64,000 nt of DNA from Rhodopseudomonas palustris (lineage in GTDB: Bacteria; Pseudomonadota; Alphaproteobacteria; Rhizobiales; Xanthobacteraceae). The notes beneath the pieces are model-generated. The model was given only the letters and a program-made list of their open reading frames with translations, did no database searches and was not told the DNA's origin. This document shows, piece after piece, positions 8,923-18,700 of the stretch. The stretch's first letter is position 1. Every line of letters begins with the position of its first letter. The stretch spans positions 62,001 to 126,000 of the forward strand of contig NZ_QYYD01000017.1 in NCBI RefSeq assembly GCF_003591005.1, written 5' to 3'. The translations under genes and the position numbers were made by a program.

Positions 8923-9150
8923 TTAGAGGGCGAACAGCAGCAGCAGCGCGATCAGCAGCGAGAAGATGCCGAGCGCTTCCGTCACCGCGAAGCCGAAAAT
9001 CAGGTTGCCGAACTGACCCTGAGCGGCCGACGGGTTACGCACCGCAGCGGCGAGGTAGTTGCCGAAGATGATGCCCACGCCGGCGCCAGCGCCGCCCATG
9101 CCAATGCAGGCAATACCAGCGCCAATGTACTTCGCGGCAATCGGATCCAT
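8923..9150 (-). CDS. atpE: ATP synthase F0 subunit c
   Basis: This 75-residue proteolipid is two membrane helices joined by a polar loop, and it would form the rotor ring. Helix 1 carries the glycine motif [14 protein letters not shown], the loop has RNPSAA, and helix 2 contains the proton-binding Glu in [10 protein letters not shown] near residue 58. A GAG motif and a single Glu without the Gln/Ser sodium ligand set point to proton coupling. The ribosome-binding site CAGGAG sits seven bases before the ATG and is the best in the operon, as expected for the subunit needed in greatest number. Confidence 0.95.
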   Translation of the reverse strand: MDPIAAKYIGAGIACIGMGGAGAGVGIIFGNYLAAAVRNPSAAQGQFGNLIFGFAVTEALGIFSLLIALLLLFAL

Positions 9151-9198
9151 GTAACGAACTCCTGTTGGGGTTTTGGTTTGACGTCGAGGAATGGGCCG

Positions 9199-9945
9199 TT
9201 AGTGACCCGGATGAATTGCATCGTTGAGATAGATGCAAGTCAGGATGGCGAACACATAAGCCTGCAGGAACGCGACCAGCAGTTCGAGCGCGGTCAGCGC
9301 GATGGTCAGGCCGAGCGGCAGCACCGCGCCGAACCAGCCGACGACGCCGAGCGCGCCGAGCATCGCGATGAAGCTCGCAAACACTTTCAGCGCGATGTGG
9401 CCCGCCAGCATGTTGGCGAACAGACGCACCGAGTGCGACACCGGCTTCAGGAAGAACGAGATGACTTCGATGAACACCACCAGCGGCAGGATGTAGATCG
9501 GCACGCCGGAGGGCACGAACAGCTTGAAGAACTTCAGACCGTTCTTGCTGAGGCCGTAGATCAGCACCGTGAGGAACACCAGCATCGCCAGCGCGACGGT
9601 GACGATCAGGTGGCTGGAGACCGTGAAGGTGTAGGGGATGATGCCGATCAGGTTCGACACCGCGATGAACATGAACAGCGAGAACACCAGCGGGAAGAAC
9701 TTGAGGCCTTCCTTGCCGGCGGTCGACCGGATCATGTTGGCGACGAATTCGTAGGACAGCTCGGCGACCGACTGCATGCGGCCCGGCACCAGCTGGCGGC
9801 CCGGCACCAGCATCAGCGCGGCGATCACCGCCACGGTGCCGAACATGTAGGCCGACGAATTGGTGAACGCGATTTCCTGTCCGCCAATGTGACCGAGGGA
9901 GAAGAGCTTGGTGATCTGGAACTGATGGATCGGATCGGCGGCCAT
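9199..9945 (-). CDS. atpB: ATP synthase F0 subunit a
   Basis: Subunit a forms the two proton half-channels next to the c ring. The protein has five to six membrane helices. The essential Arg is visible in the conserved segment [14 protein letters not shown] near residues 170-180, and the C-terminal helix has the [16 protein letters not shown] pattern with the channel Gln. At 248 residues it has the common alphaproteobacterial length. The gene lies between atpI and atpE. The spacing to atpI is about 70 bases and the start ATG at 9945 has a weak ribosome-binding site, so part of its translation may rely on upstream ribosomes. Confidence 0.95.
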   Translation of the reverse strand: MAADPIHQFQITKLFSLGHIGGQEIAFTNSSAYMFGTVAVIAALMLVPGRQLVPGRMQSVAELSYEFVANMIRSTAGKEGLKFFPLVFSLFMFIAVSNLIGIIPYTFTVSSHLIVTVALAMLVFLTVLIYGLSKNGLKFFKLFVPSGVPIYILPLVVFIEVISFFLKPVSHSVRLFANMLAGHIALKVFASFIAMLGALGVVGWFGAVLPLGLTIALTALELLVAFLQAYVFAILTCIYLNDAIHPGH

Positions 9946-10014
9946 TCGTTTCTCAGTCTGTCGGTGTCGCGAGCTTGCGCGGGATTCGAACGATGGTGTG
10001 CACTTCGGTCCCGT

Positions 10015-10398
10015 TCAGAGCCGCTCGGACTGCTTCGCCATCACTCCCGCCGCCCGCATCACGTTGATCACGCCGGCGATGAAACCGACCAGCGACAACA
10101 CGATGAGGCCCCAGGGAGAGGTCGACAACAAACGATCGAAACCCCAGCCGAGAGCCGCTCCGCCGAGAACGCCCGCGACCAATTCGGAGGACAGGCGAAA
10201 ACCGAGCGCCATCGCCGAGGCTTTGGCAGGTCCGTCTTCACTTGAACCGGATTGATCAGACTGGAGTTTCCGACTCTCCCGCGAATGAGCGAGTCGTTGT
10301 TCCAGGCTTCCGAGCCTAGCGGAAAGCGCAGCTTCCTCAGGCGACCCGGTGCTGCTCTCGTCACTCCGCCGGCTGCCCTTGTGCGTGTCGTCCGCCAT
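10015..10398 (-). CDS. atpI: AtpI-like ATP synthase assembly protein
   Basis: The gene heads the F0 operon. The protein is 127 residues with a long hydrophilic N-terminal part (about 1-65, including a charged stretch LSARLGSLEQRL) and two membrane helices at about 73-93 and 97-118. The glycine-rich LVAGVLGGAALGWGFD segment and the short Gly-Phe-Ile-Ala-Gly turn are typical of AtpI/AtpQ proteins, which help build the c ring or supply ions to the complex. The family is poorly conserved, so the call rests on topology and operon position together. Separation of F0 from F1 genes is common in this lineage, and no F1 genes are in the window. Confidence 0.85.
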   Translation of the reverse strand: MADDTHKGSRRSDESSTGSPEEAALSARLGSLEQRLAHSRESRKLQSDQSGSSEDGPAKASAMALGFRLSSELVAGVLGGAALGWGFDRLLSTSPWGLIVLSLVGFIAGVINVMRAAGVMAKQSERL

Positions 10399-10697
10399 GT
10401 CGTGGAGACCCGAAAAAGCTGCCGTTGATCGTGAAGTAAACGCCCCGTGACCCTTGAAAAGCCGGGCGGACCATACTGACCGCCTGTTGGCAAGTCAAGA
10501 TTCGGTCGCGGCCCATTACATTGTTGTTTTGGCTGATTTTATTGAGGATTTGCCGCGTCCTGCGATAACTTGTCCGCAGCGTTTGATGGCGCCCCGCGCG
10601 ACGATCCGGCTTGCGCGGCAGGATCGGCTCTGATCCGATGCGGCGATCACGGCGACCGCTTCACAATTCCTTCCGGCCGCCTGCAGCCGGAGTGCGC
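10399..10697. other. Divergent intergenic region between atpI and the isomerase gene
   Basis: About 300 bases separate two divergently transcribed genes. The stretch 10495-10560 is less GC-rich than its surroundings and contains TTGTTGTTTTGGCTG and TTTTATTGAGG, so promoters for one or both directions are likely here. I cannot assign -35/-10 boxes with confidence and see no reading frame with coding character. Confidence 0.4.
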
Positions 10698-11321
10698 ATG
10701 CCGCGTCAGATCGACTACTACTTTTCGTTTCAATCGCCCTGGGCCTATCTTGGCCACGCGCCGTTCCGGCAGCTGGTCGAGACCTATGAGGTCGCCGTGA
10801 CGTACAAGCCGGTGCTGCTGACCGGGCTGTTCGCCGAGACCGGCGGCCTGCCGCTCGCCAAGCGGCACCCGGCGCGGCAGCGTTATCGGCTGGTCGAGTT
10901 GCAGCGCTGGCGCGACAAGCGCGGCGTCGACTTCAAATTATGGCCGAAACATTGGCCCTTCGACGCGCGGCTCGCCGACGGCGTGGTGCTGGCGGCGCTC
11001 GCGGCCGGGCTCGATCCCGAGCCCTATGTACAGCGAGCGTTTCCGGCGGTTTGGCAGAGCGAGCGCGACCTCGCCGACCCGGCGGTGCTGATCGAGCTCG
11101 CGAACGCCGCCGGCCTGCCGGGCGACAAGCTGGTGGCGCATGCCGCGTCGGATCAGATCCGCGCCGCTTACGAGCAGAACCGCCAGGATGCCATCGCGGC
11201 CGACGTGTTCGGCTCGCCGTCTTATGTGCTGGATGGCGAGGTGTTCTGGGGCCAGGACCGGATCGAACTGTTGGCCGATGCGTTAAAATCCGGCCGCGGG
11301 CCGTACCGTCCGCCGGCCTGA
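10698..11321 (+). CDS. 2-hydroxychromene-2-carboxylate isomerase-like protein
   Basis: This DsbA-fold, glutathione-dependent isomerase family acts in naphthalene catabolism, but many members have unknown substrates. The N-terminal IDYYFSFQSPWAYLG motif carries the Ser that replaces the DsbA active-site Cys. The C-terminal VFGSPSYVLDGEVFWGQDR motif is diagnostic. Length (207 residues) is normal. I start at ATG 10698, preceded by CCGGAG, rather than 29 codons upstream in the same frame. No other aromatic-degradation genes are nearby, so a role in general thiol-dependent isomerisation or detoxification is as likely as naphthalene breakdown. Confidence 0.85.
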   Translation: MPRQIDYYFSFQSPWAYLGHAPFRQLVETYEVAVTYKPVLLTGLFAETGGLPLAKRHPARQRYRLVELQRWRDKRGVDFKLWPKHWPFDARLADGVVLAALAAGLDPEPYVQRAFPAVWQSERDLADPAVLIELANAAGLPGDKLVAHAASDQIRAAYEQNRQDAIAADVFGSPSYVLDGEVFWGQDRIELLADALKSGRGPYRPPA

Positions 11322-11364
11322 GCCCCCATATCGGGCGAATCTCGATCTGCCAGCGGAGCTTCCG

Positions 11365-11955
11365 ATGATCATCGCCCGTATTGAACCGTTCGCTGCCGCC
11401 CTGGCGCGGCGCCGGCTGCAGATCGCAGCCGTGTCGGTCGTGCTGACGCTGAGTGGTGGCGGCGCGATGGCGCAGCCTTTGCCCGACAACGAGAACGGCC
11501 GCTACACCTTCACCCCGACCGCCGACGGCGTGACCCGGCTCGACACCCGTACCGGCAAGGTTTCGACCTGCAAGGACAAGGGCAATGGCTGGGCCTGCGA
11601 GGCGGTCGCCGACGACCGCGCCGCATTCGACGCCGAGATCGGCCGGCTGCAGGGCGATGTCGACCGGCTCACCAGGGAAGCGCAGGCGCTGCGGGTCGAA
11701 AACGACAGCCTGAAGACCAAGCTGGCGCAGCGTGGCCCGACCGTTTCCGGCAAGATCGACGAGGCGATGCCGAAGACCGACAAGATCCCGGCGCCCGAGG
11801 TCACCACCAAGGACGGCCAGCGCAAACTCGAAATCCCCCTGCCGAGCGATCAGGACGTCGACCGCGTGGTCGGCTTCCTCGAACGGGCGTGGCGGCGGCT
11901 GATCGAGATGGCGCAGCGTATCCAGCGCGAGACCACGGGCGACGGCAAGACCTGA
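11365..11955 (+). CDS. Hypothetical secreted protein with coiled coil
   Basis: I do not recognise a named family. The 196-residue product has a long, Arg-rich N-terminal region followed by a hydrophobic stretch (about residues 18-34) ending in AMAQ, which looks like a Sec signal peptide with cleavage after AMA. The mature start has a small motif with TPTADGVTRLDTRTG and two Cys residues (TCKDK and WACEA) that could pair. Residues about 85-125 form a coiled coil (FDAEIGRLQGDVDRLTREAQ and following). The C-terminal part ends in an amphipathic helix. It sits 17 bases before yjbQ in the same direction, so the two may be cotranscribed. Confidence 0.7.
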   Translation: MIIARIEPFAAALARRRLQIAAVSVVLTLSGGGAMAQPLPDNENGRYTFTPTADGVTRLDTRTGKVSTCKDKGNGWACEAVADDRAAFDAEIGRLQGDVDRLTREAQALRVENDSLKTKLAQRGPTVSGKIDEAMPKTDKIPAPEVTTKDGQRKLEIPLPSDQDVDRVVGFLERAWRRLIEMAQRIQRETTGDGKT

Positions 11956-11971
11956 GCGCCAAGAGGTTGGA

Positions 11972-12445
11972 ATGAATGCACCCCGCACCGCGGCGCGCGC
12001 GCCGGTGACGTCGGCCCCGGTGACACATGTCGCATCGTCGCTGCTGACGGTGCAGACCAGCGGCGCCGGCTTTGTCGATATCAGCAGTGATGTCGCGAAA
12101 TTCGTGGCCGAGGCCGGTGGCCGTGAGGGCGCGCTGACGGTGTTCGTGCGCCACACTTCGGCGTCGCTGACGATCCAGGAGAATGCCGATCCAACCGTGC
12201 TGGTCGATCTCACCACGGTCCTGAACCGCCTCGCACCCGAGAACGCCGGTTGGGCGCACGACACCGAAGGCCCGGACGACATGCCGGCGCACGTCAAGTC
12301 GATGCTGACCGCGACCTCGCTGCAGATCCCGGTGCTGCAGGGCCGCCTCGCGCTCGGCACCTGGCAAGGCATCTACCTGATCGAACACCGCCGCCGCCCG
12401 CACCGACGTGAAGTGGTGCTGCAGTTTCTGGGGACGACGGGATAG
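11972..12445 (+). CDS. yjbQ: YjbQ family protein (UPF0047)
   Basis: The protein matches the YjbQ/UPF0047 trimeric fold. Diagnostic segments are FVRHTSASLTIQENADP near residue 55 and the GTWQGIYLIEHRRRPHRREV end. The paired His residues (RHTS, WAHD and EHR) cluster around the family metal or substrate site. E. coli YjbQ has been reported to have weak thiamine-phosphate synthase activity, but the physiological role is open. The first 20 residues are Ala/Thr-rich and poorly conserved, so the start could be slightly later. Confidence 0.88.
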   Translation: MNAPRTAARAPVTSAPVTHVASSLLTVQTSGAGFVDISSDVAKFVAEAGGREGALTVFVRHTSASLTIQENADPTVLVDLTTVLNRLAPENAGWAHDTEGPDDMPAHVKSMLTATSLQIPVLQGRLALGTWQGIYLIEHRRRPHRREVVLQFLGTTG

Positions 12446-12464
12446 AGCCGTCCCTCAGTTACTT

Positions 12465-12569
12465 CGTCATTGCGAGCCAACGGGTCGGCGTTCCGCGTGA
12501 CAGGCTCCGCGAAGCAATCCAGCTCCGTGCACTGCGCTCCTGGATTGCTTCGCTGCGCTCGCAATGACG
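12465..12569. repeat. Palindromic repeat, family R3 (CGTCATTGCGAG ends)
   Basis: This element runs from CGTCATTGCGAGCC to GCTCGCAATGACG. An inner hairpin is formed by GAAGCAATCCAG and CTGGATTGCTTCG. It follows the yjbQ stop and precedes an R1 copy and the terminator of the transporter gene. Confidence 0.85.
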
Positions 12570-12600
12570 CTGGGGCAGATTTCGGCGCAGACTGAAACAG

Positions 12601-12660
12601 CCGCAGCGCGCTCCCTCTCCCGCTTGCGGGTGAGGGCTGGGGTGAGGGCGCCCCAGGCAC
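12601..12660. repeat. GC-rich palindromic repeat, family R1
   Basis: This copy has CTCCCTCTCCCGCTTGCGGG followed by the GGCTGGGGTGAGGGCG tail and CCCCAGGCAC. One arm has a base change (GGGTGAGGG), which weakens the usual perfect stem. Confidence 0.75.
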
Positions 12661-12673
12661 GATGCCGGCTGCA

Positions 12674-12707
12674 AACAAAACGGCCGCGGATTGCTCCGCG
12701 GCCGTTT
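12674..12707 (-). terminator. Intrinsic terminator of the MHS transporter gene
   Basis: A perfect 13-bp stem (12678-12690 with 12695-12707, AAACGGCCGCGGA) encloses a TTGC loop. Read on the minus strand it ends in TTTTG, 47 bases after the transporter stop codon. The loop sequence is the same as in the atp operon terminator. Confidence 0.88.
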
Positions 12708-12753
12708 GCGTGTTGGTCGACGGTCCGGCGCGCATCGGCCGGACCGCGCCAGA

Positions 12754-14418
12754 TCAGGTCTTGCTGATGTCGACGTCCTTGGTCTCGGGCAGGAAGATCA
12801 GGCCGATGACCACGGTGATCGAGGCGAAGATGATCGGGTACCACAGGCCGGCGTAGATATCGCCGGTCGAGGCCACGATCGCGAAGGCGGTCGCCGGCAG
12901 CAGGCCGCCGAACCAGCCGTTGCCAATGTGATAGGGCAGCGACATCGAGGTGTAGCGGATGCGGGTCGGGAACAGTTCGACCAGCATCGCGGCGATCGGC
13001 CCGTAGACCATCGTGACGAACAGCACCAGGATGAACAGCAGTCCGATCACCGCCGCGGTGCGGGCTTTGAAGATGTCAAACGGGTTCGACATCTTGATGA
13101 TGTCCGGGTTGCCGGCCTTCGGATAGCCGGCCGCCTGGATCGCCGCCAGCACTGCCGGGTTCGAGGTCTTGGCGTCGGTGTAGGGCACCTCGGTGCCGTT
13201 CACCACCACCTTGACGGGCGAGCCCGCCGGGGCCTTCGCGGTCGAGTACTTGACCGACGACTGCGATAGGAAGGCACGCGCGGTGTCGCAGGGCTTGGTG
13301 AAGACGCGGGTGCCGACGGGGTTGAACAGGTCGCCGCACTGCGCCGGGTCGGCCACGACCTCGACCTTGACGGTCTCGATCGCCTTTTCCAGCGCCGGGT
13401 TGGCGTTGGAGGTGATGCCCTTGAAGATCGGGAAGAACGACAGCGCCGCGATCGCGCAGCCGGCCAGGATGATCGGCTTGCGGCCGATCTTGTCCGACAG
13501 CCAGCCGAAGAAGATGAAGAACACGGTGCCGAGCAGCAGCGACCAGGCGATCAGGAGGTTCGACGTGTAGCCGTCGACCTTCAGGATCGATTGCAGGAAG
13601 AACAGCGCGTAGAACTGGCCGGTGTACCAGACCACGCCCTGACCCATGACGCCGCCGAGCAGAGCGATCAGCACGATCTTGGCGTTGCCCCAGTTGGCGA
13701 AGGCCTCGGTCAGCGGCGCTTTCGAACTCTTGCCCTCTTCCTTCATCTTCTGGAACACCGGCGATTCGTTGAGCCGCAGCCGGATCCAGACCGAGACGCC
13801 GAGCAGAACCACCGACACCAGGAACGGGATGCGCCAGCCCCAGGCGGCGAAGTTTTCCTCGCCGAGCACGGTACGCGTCGCCAGGATGACGATCAGCGAC
13901 AGGAACAGGCCGAGCGTCGCCGTGGTCTGAATGAAAGATGTGTAATAGCCGCGTTTGCCGGGGGGCGCGTGCTCCGCCACGTAGGTGGCTGCGCCGCCAT
14001 ATTCACCGCCGAGCGCCAGGCCCTGCAGCAGGCGGAGGCAGATCAGGATGATCGGGGCCGCGATGCCGATCGTCGCCGCGTTGGGCAGCAGGCCGACGAT
14101 GAAGGTCGACAGGCCCATGATCAAAATGGTGACCAGGAAGGTGTATTTGCGGCCGACAATGTCGCCGACCCGGCCGAACACGATGGCGCCAAACGGACGC
14201 ACCAGGAACCCGGCGGCGAAAGCCAGCAGCGCGAAGATGTCCCGGGTGGCGGGCGGGTAGGCGCTGAAGAACTGCGCGCCGATGATCGCGGCAAGCGACC
14301 CGTAAAGATAAAAATCGTACCACTCGAAAACAGTACCGAGCGACGATGCGACAATGACGAAACGCTCGTCCTTTGTCATTCCGCCCGAACGCGACTGCGT
14401 CGCGGCATAAGTCGACAT
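12754..14418 (-). CDS. MFS transporter, metabolite:H+ symporter (MHS) family
   Basis: This 554-residue permease belongs to the MHS branch (KgtP/ProP/ShiA type). The opening segment SSLGTVFEWYDFYLYG and the loop motif GRVGDIVGRK are diagnostic, as is the GLALGGEYGGAATYVAEHAP stretch. The substrate is a small organic acid or osmolyte, not predictable from sequence. It carries an unusual insertion of about 110 residues (about 336-450) between two membrane helices. The insertion is polar, has two Cys (QCGD and KPCD) and would fold on one side of the membrane. I start at ATG 14418, because AGAGGGAGGT precedes it. The gene is divergent from the response regulator gene, which suggests the transporter may belong to the regulon of the neighbouring two-component pair. 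Confidence 0.85.
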   Translation of the reverse strand: MSTYAATQSRSGGMTKDERFVIVASSLGTVFEWYDFYLYGSLAAIIGAQFFSAYPPATRDIFALLAFAAGFLVRPFGAIVFGRVGDIVGRKYTFLVTILIMGLSTFIVGLLPNAATIGIAAPIILICLRLLQGLALGGEYGGAATYVAEHAPPGKRGYYTSFIQTTATLGLFLSLIVILATRTVLGEENFAAWGWRIPFLVSVVLLGVSVWIRLRLNESPVFQKMKEEGKSSKAPLTEAFANWGNAKIVLIALLGGVMGQGVVWYTGQFYALFFLQSILKVDGYTSNLLIAWSLLLGTVFFIFFGWLSDKIGRKPIILAGCAIAALSFFPIFKGITSNANPALEKAIETVKVEVVADPAQCGDLFNPVGTRVFTKPCDTARAFLSQSSVKYSTAKAPAGSPVKVVVNGTEVPYTDAKTSNPAVLAAIQAAGYPKAGNPDIIKMSNPFDIFKARTAAVIGLLFILVLFVTMVYGPIAAMLVELFPTRIRYTSMSLPYHIGNGWFGGLLPATAFAIVASTGDIYAGLWYPIIFASITVVIGLIFLPETKDVDISKT

Positions 14419-14616
14419 TAGCAAATACCTCCCTCTGACCAATGGAAACTGTTGTTGTTTTTGCTGTGCCGCGGCAGCAGACACAGTACGTTAGATGCAA
14501 GGTAACATCGTCGAGTTTGTCAGGCATTACGACTTTCGGCCTGTGTTCCGTCTCCGTTCTTGCGCTTGCTCAATGTTTTGGATCGCAAGTGAGGGCATGA
14601 TGGTACGCGAAGGCAG

Positions 14617-14673
14617 CCGAACACGATTTGCCGAACACGATTTGCCGAACACGGACTTGCCGGACACGACTTG
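14617..14673. repeat. Four tandem 14-15 bp repeats in a divergent promoter region
   Basis: Four head-to-tail units lie at 14617-14630, 14631-14644, 14645-14659 and 14660-14673. The first two are identical (CCGAACACGATTTG), the third is CCGAACACGGACTTG and the fourth CCGGACACGACTTG. They sit between the divergent transporter and response-regulator genes, 98 bases before the regulator ATG. They could be an array of regulator sites or a slippage product. Confidence 0.8.
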
Positions 14674-14770
14674 CCAGCCGTCGACCTTTGGGGCGACACT
14701 TCCTCTGACCTGCGCGCGCGCGGGCCTGAAATGCGAAACTGTTGATTATCGCTTGCGCACAAGGGACATC

Positions 14771-15445
14771 ATGAGCACGCCCGCCAGCACGCATTTGATC
14801 ATCGCCGACGACCATCCGCTGTTCCGCGACGCCCTGCGGCTCGCCGTTTCCAGTGTGGTGCCCGGCGCGAAAATCGGCGAAGTCGGTTCGTTCGAGGACC
14901 TCACCGCGCTGCTCGAGCGCGACGGCGACGTCGACCTCGTCCTGCTCGACCTGAAGATGCCGGGCATCAGCGGGTTCTCGGGGCTGATTTATCTGCGGGC
15001 CCAGTACCCGGCGATCCCGGTGGTGGTGGTGTCGGCCAGTGACGACGTCGAGACGATCCGCCGCTCGCTGGATTTCGGCGCCTCCGGCTTCGTGCCGAAG
15101 CGATTTGGCGTGGAAAAGCTCGGTGACGCGATCCTGCGGGTGCTCGACGGCGACGTCTGGGTTCCGCCGGATGTCGACCTGTCGGCCGCCGCCGACCCCG
15201 AGACCAGCAAGCTGCGCGACCGCCTGGTGACGCTGACGCCGCAGCAGGTGCGGGTGCTGATGATGCTGTCCGAGGGGTTGCTCAACAAGCAGATCGCCTA
15301 CGAGCTCGGCGTCTCCGAAGCCACCATCAAGGCGCACGTCTCGGCGATCCTGCAGAAACTCGGCGTCGAAAGCCGCACCCAGGCGGTGATCGCCGCCGCC
15401 AAGATCTCCGGCAGCCAATGGCGCCAGGACGAACCGGTGGCGTGA
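14771..15445 (+). CDS. LuxR/NarL-type response regulator (CrbR/ErdR-like)
   Basis: The N-terminal receiver domain has the acidic pair IIADDHPLF, the phospho-acceptor Asp in VLLDLKMPG near residue 61, and the conserved Lys in VPKRF. The C-terminal LuxR helix-turn-helix is LTPQQVRVLMMLSEGLLNKQ through ATIKAHVSAILQKLGV. Start ATG 14771 has an AAGGGA ribosome-binding site; a longer frame upstream runs through the tandem-repeat region and is not credible. The next gene is the convergent transporter-linked hybrid kinase. This regulator plus kinase combination is known from the CrbS/CrbR and MxtR/ErdR systems, which control acetyl-CoA synthetase and the acetate switch, so acetate or a related carboxylate is a reasonable inferred signal. 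Confidence 0.85.
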   Translation: MSTPASTHLIIADDHPLFRDALRLAVSSVVPGAKIGEVGSFEDLTALLERDGDVDLVLLDLKMPGISGFSGLIYLRAQYPAIPVVVVSASDDVETIRRSLDFGASGFVPKRFGVEKLGDAILRVLDGDVWVPPDVDLSAAADPETSKLRDRLVTLTPQQVRVLMMLSEGLLNKQIAYELGVSEATIKAHVSAILQKLGVESRTQAVIAAAKISGSQWRQDEPVA

Positions 15446-15515
15446 AGGCGCGCTGACGGAAGGCTTGGGCGCCTCATCGGTCCCGGCCTATCAAGCTACA
15501 CTTTTGCCTCTCACG

Positions 15516-15640
15516 CGTCATGGCCGGGCTCGTCCCGGCCATCCACGCCTTTCTCGTGTCTCCGTCAGCCAGGCGTGGATGCCCGGCACAAGAGCCTGTG
15601 CTCGGGCCGGCGAAGCCGGACCCGAGTGCCGGGCATGACG
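15516..15640. repeat. Palindromic repeat, family R4 (CGTCATGGCCGGGC ends)
   Basis: This element begins CGTCATGGCCGGGCTCG and ends GTGCCGGGCATGACG. It includes the ATCCACGCC / GGCGTGGATG inverted arms. An interior module GAGCCTGTGCTCGG..GACCCGAGTGCC is also found inside two R3 copies near 40.5 and 41.3 kb. Confidence 0.82.
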
Positions 15641-15644
15641 CGGC

Positions 15645-15723
15645 CGTCATTGCGAGCGAAGCGAAGCTGTCCAGCGCGGTGCACGGAGCTGGATTGCTTC
15701 GTCGCCTTCGGCTCGCAATGACG
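15645..15723. repeat. Palindromic repeat, family R3
   Basis: This copy runs from CGTCATTGCGAGCG to GGCTCGCAATGACG. It lies four bases after an R4 copy between the convergent regulator and kinase genes. Its inner part has CCAGCGCGGTGCACGGAGCTGG. Confidence 0.85.
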
Positions 15724-15754
15724 GGGAGGGGATGCAGCACTCCTCGATGCAGAA

Positions 15755-18700
15755 CTACTCCGCCGCCACCACCGATTGCTGCGCGTGCCATTGGCTCAAG
15801 AGCGCGCGCAGCGATGCGGCCTTGACCGGCTTGTTCAGCACGGCGATCTCTTCCTGGCGGGCGGCGGCGCGGACGCCGGGGCTGCGGTCGGCGGTGATCA
15901 GGATCGCCGGCATCTGGGCGCCGAACCGGGCGCGGATGTCGCGGATGGCCGCGATGCCGTTGCCGCGGTCGAGGTGGTAGTCGACCAAGAGGCCGGTGAC
16001 GCGGCGGCCCGCGGCTTCGATCGCGCGGATCGCCGCCTCCGGATCGGCGACCGCGATGACGCTGGCGTCCCATGTGGTGAGCAGCGTCTTCATGCCGTCA
16101 AGAATCGCCGGATCGTTCTCGATGCACACCACCAGGCTGCCACTCATCGACGACCGCGCCAGCGGCGTCGCGCTGGTCACGGCTGTGGTGTGGTTGACGA
16201 CCGCCGCGACCGGCACCGTCACCGAGAAGCACGAGCCGCCGCCGCGATTGCCGTCGAGCGCGATGCCGTGGTTGAGCACCCGCGCCAGCCGCTCGACGAT
16301 CGACAGGCCGAGGCCTAGGCCGCGGGCGATTCGGGCGCCCTGTTCGAGCCGGTGAAATTCCTTGAAGATCTCGCCGCGCTTGAGGATCGGCACGCCGACG
16401 CCGGTGTCGTAGATGCCGATCCGCAGCGACTGGCCCTGCCGCCGGCAGCCGACCAGCACGCGGCCCTGCGGGGTGTATTTGATCGCGTTCGAAATCAGGT
16501 TCTGCATCAGACGGCGCAGCATCAGCCGGTCCGACTGCACCGGCAGCGAGCACGGCACGAAGGTCAGCTTCAGGCCCTTGGCGCGCGCCGCCGGGGTGAA
16601 CTCGATCTCCAGCGAGCGCATCAGGTCGCCGATCACGAAGTTGGACAGCGACGGCGTCATTGCCCCCGCGTCCAGCCGCGAGATGTCGAGCAGCGCGCCG
16701 ATGATCTCCTCGATCGCTTCCAGCGATTCGTCGATGTTCTCCACCAGCCGTGAATCCTCGCCGCCGTTCTGGCGCTCGACCAGGCTGGTGGCGTAGAGCC
16801 GCGCAGCGTTGAGCGGCTGCAGGATGTCGTGGCTGGCGGCGGCGAGGAAACGCGTCTTGGAGATATTGGCTTCCTCGGCGGTGCTCTTGGCCAGCGCCAG
16901 CTGCGAGTTCAGCCGGGTCAGCTCCTCGGTGCGTTCCCGGACGCGGCGCTCCAGCGTGGCGTTGGCGCGCTCCAGCGCCTCGGCCGCCTCGAAGCTCGGC
17001 GTCACATCCGAGAAGGTGATCACCAGCCCGCCGTCGGGCATACGGTTGGCGCGGACTTCGATCACCAGATGCCGGTCGTGCAGCCGCTCCAGGAACGGCT
17101 CGCCCTCCGTCGTGTAGGAGGCGAGCCGCATCTGGGTCTGCGCTTCGGCGTCGGCCGGATTGCTGCTGGTGCTCGACAGGAATTCGAGGATCTCGATCAG
17201 CGGCACGCCGATCTGCACGATGTGCGGCGGCAGCCCGAGCAGTTCGCCGAACTGCCGGTTGGAGCAGATCAGCTGCAGACCCGGATTGAACACCGCGATG
17301 CCCTGGCGGACGTGGTTGAGCGCGGTCTGCAGGATCTCGCGGTTGAAATGCAGCGCCGCATGCGAATCGTCGAGCAGCTTCAGCGCCGCCTCGGCCGACA
17401 CGGTGCGCTTGCGCAGCAGCAGCGACAGCACCAGCCGCGACGACGCCGCGCCGATTGACGAGGCGATCAGATGCTCGGCGTGTTTGAGGAGTTCAAAGTC
17501 CGCCGGCGCATTCGGATCGAGCGTCAGGCCGCGGCCGATCGCGAACGACCGGAACGACTCCCGGGCGCGTTCGGGGCCGAGATATTGGCCGACCGCCCCG
17601 ACGATGTCCTGCACCGTCACCGTGGTGCGCCAGCGCCGAAATGCCGGCGTCATTGGCGTCAGCGTGTCGGGCACGAATACTTCGGCCTGCAGCCGGTCGA
17701 TCGACGACGGCTGGCTCAGCAGCGACAGCGCCACATAGGCGAGCAGATTGAGCGACAGGCTCCAGACCACGCCGTGCACCAGCGGCGGCAGGTCGGTGCC
17801 GAACAGCGCCTGCGGGCGCAGCGTGTCAAAGCCCCACGGCCCGTGCTGCAACAGCAGCAGCCCGGCGGTGCTGCTTTCCATGAAACTCGGGATGAACAGC
17901 GTGTAGGCCCACACCGCGAAGCCGATCAGCATGCCGCCGATCGCGCCACGCGCGGTGGCGCGCCGCCACACCAGGCCGCCGAAGAACGCCGGCGCGAACT
18001 GCGCGATCGCCGCGAACGACAACAGCCCGATGGCGGCGAGCTGGGTGTTGCCGAGCGCCCGGTAGTAGAAATAGGCGAGGATCAGGATGGCGAAGATCGC
18101 GACCCGCCGCACCAGCAGCAGGAAGCCGCCGAAACTGCGCTGATCGTTGCGCGGCGCGCCGTGGCGCTTCAGCACCAGCGGCATCACCAGATCGTTCGAC
18201 ACCATCACGGCCAGCGCGACGCACTCGACGATCACCATCGCGGTCGCGGCGGAGAGGCCGCCGATGAACACCGCGAGGCTCAGCAGCGGGGCGTTAGCAT
18301 CGATCGGCAGCGCGAGCACGAACATGTCGCTGTCGACCGCGCCGAACGGAAACCGCACCAGGCCGGCGAGCGCGATCGGAATCACGAACAGGTTGATCAG
18401 CACTAGATACAGCGGAAACAGCCAGCGGGCGCGGCTGACCTCGGCGTCGTTGGTGTTCTCGACCACGCCGACATAGAACTGCCGCGGCAGCATCAGGAAG
18501 GCGCAGAATGACAGCACCGTCATGGTGACGAAGGTGGCGGGCGACGGCGTCGATTCCAGCGCGCGCATTGCCTCCGGCATCTGCATCGCGCGTTCGATCA
18601 GCTCGGTCGGGCTGAACATCCAGAAGGTGACGAAGATGCCGGCGGCCAGGAACGCCACCAGCTTGACGATCGACTCGGTGGCGATCGCCAGCATCAGGCC

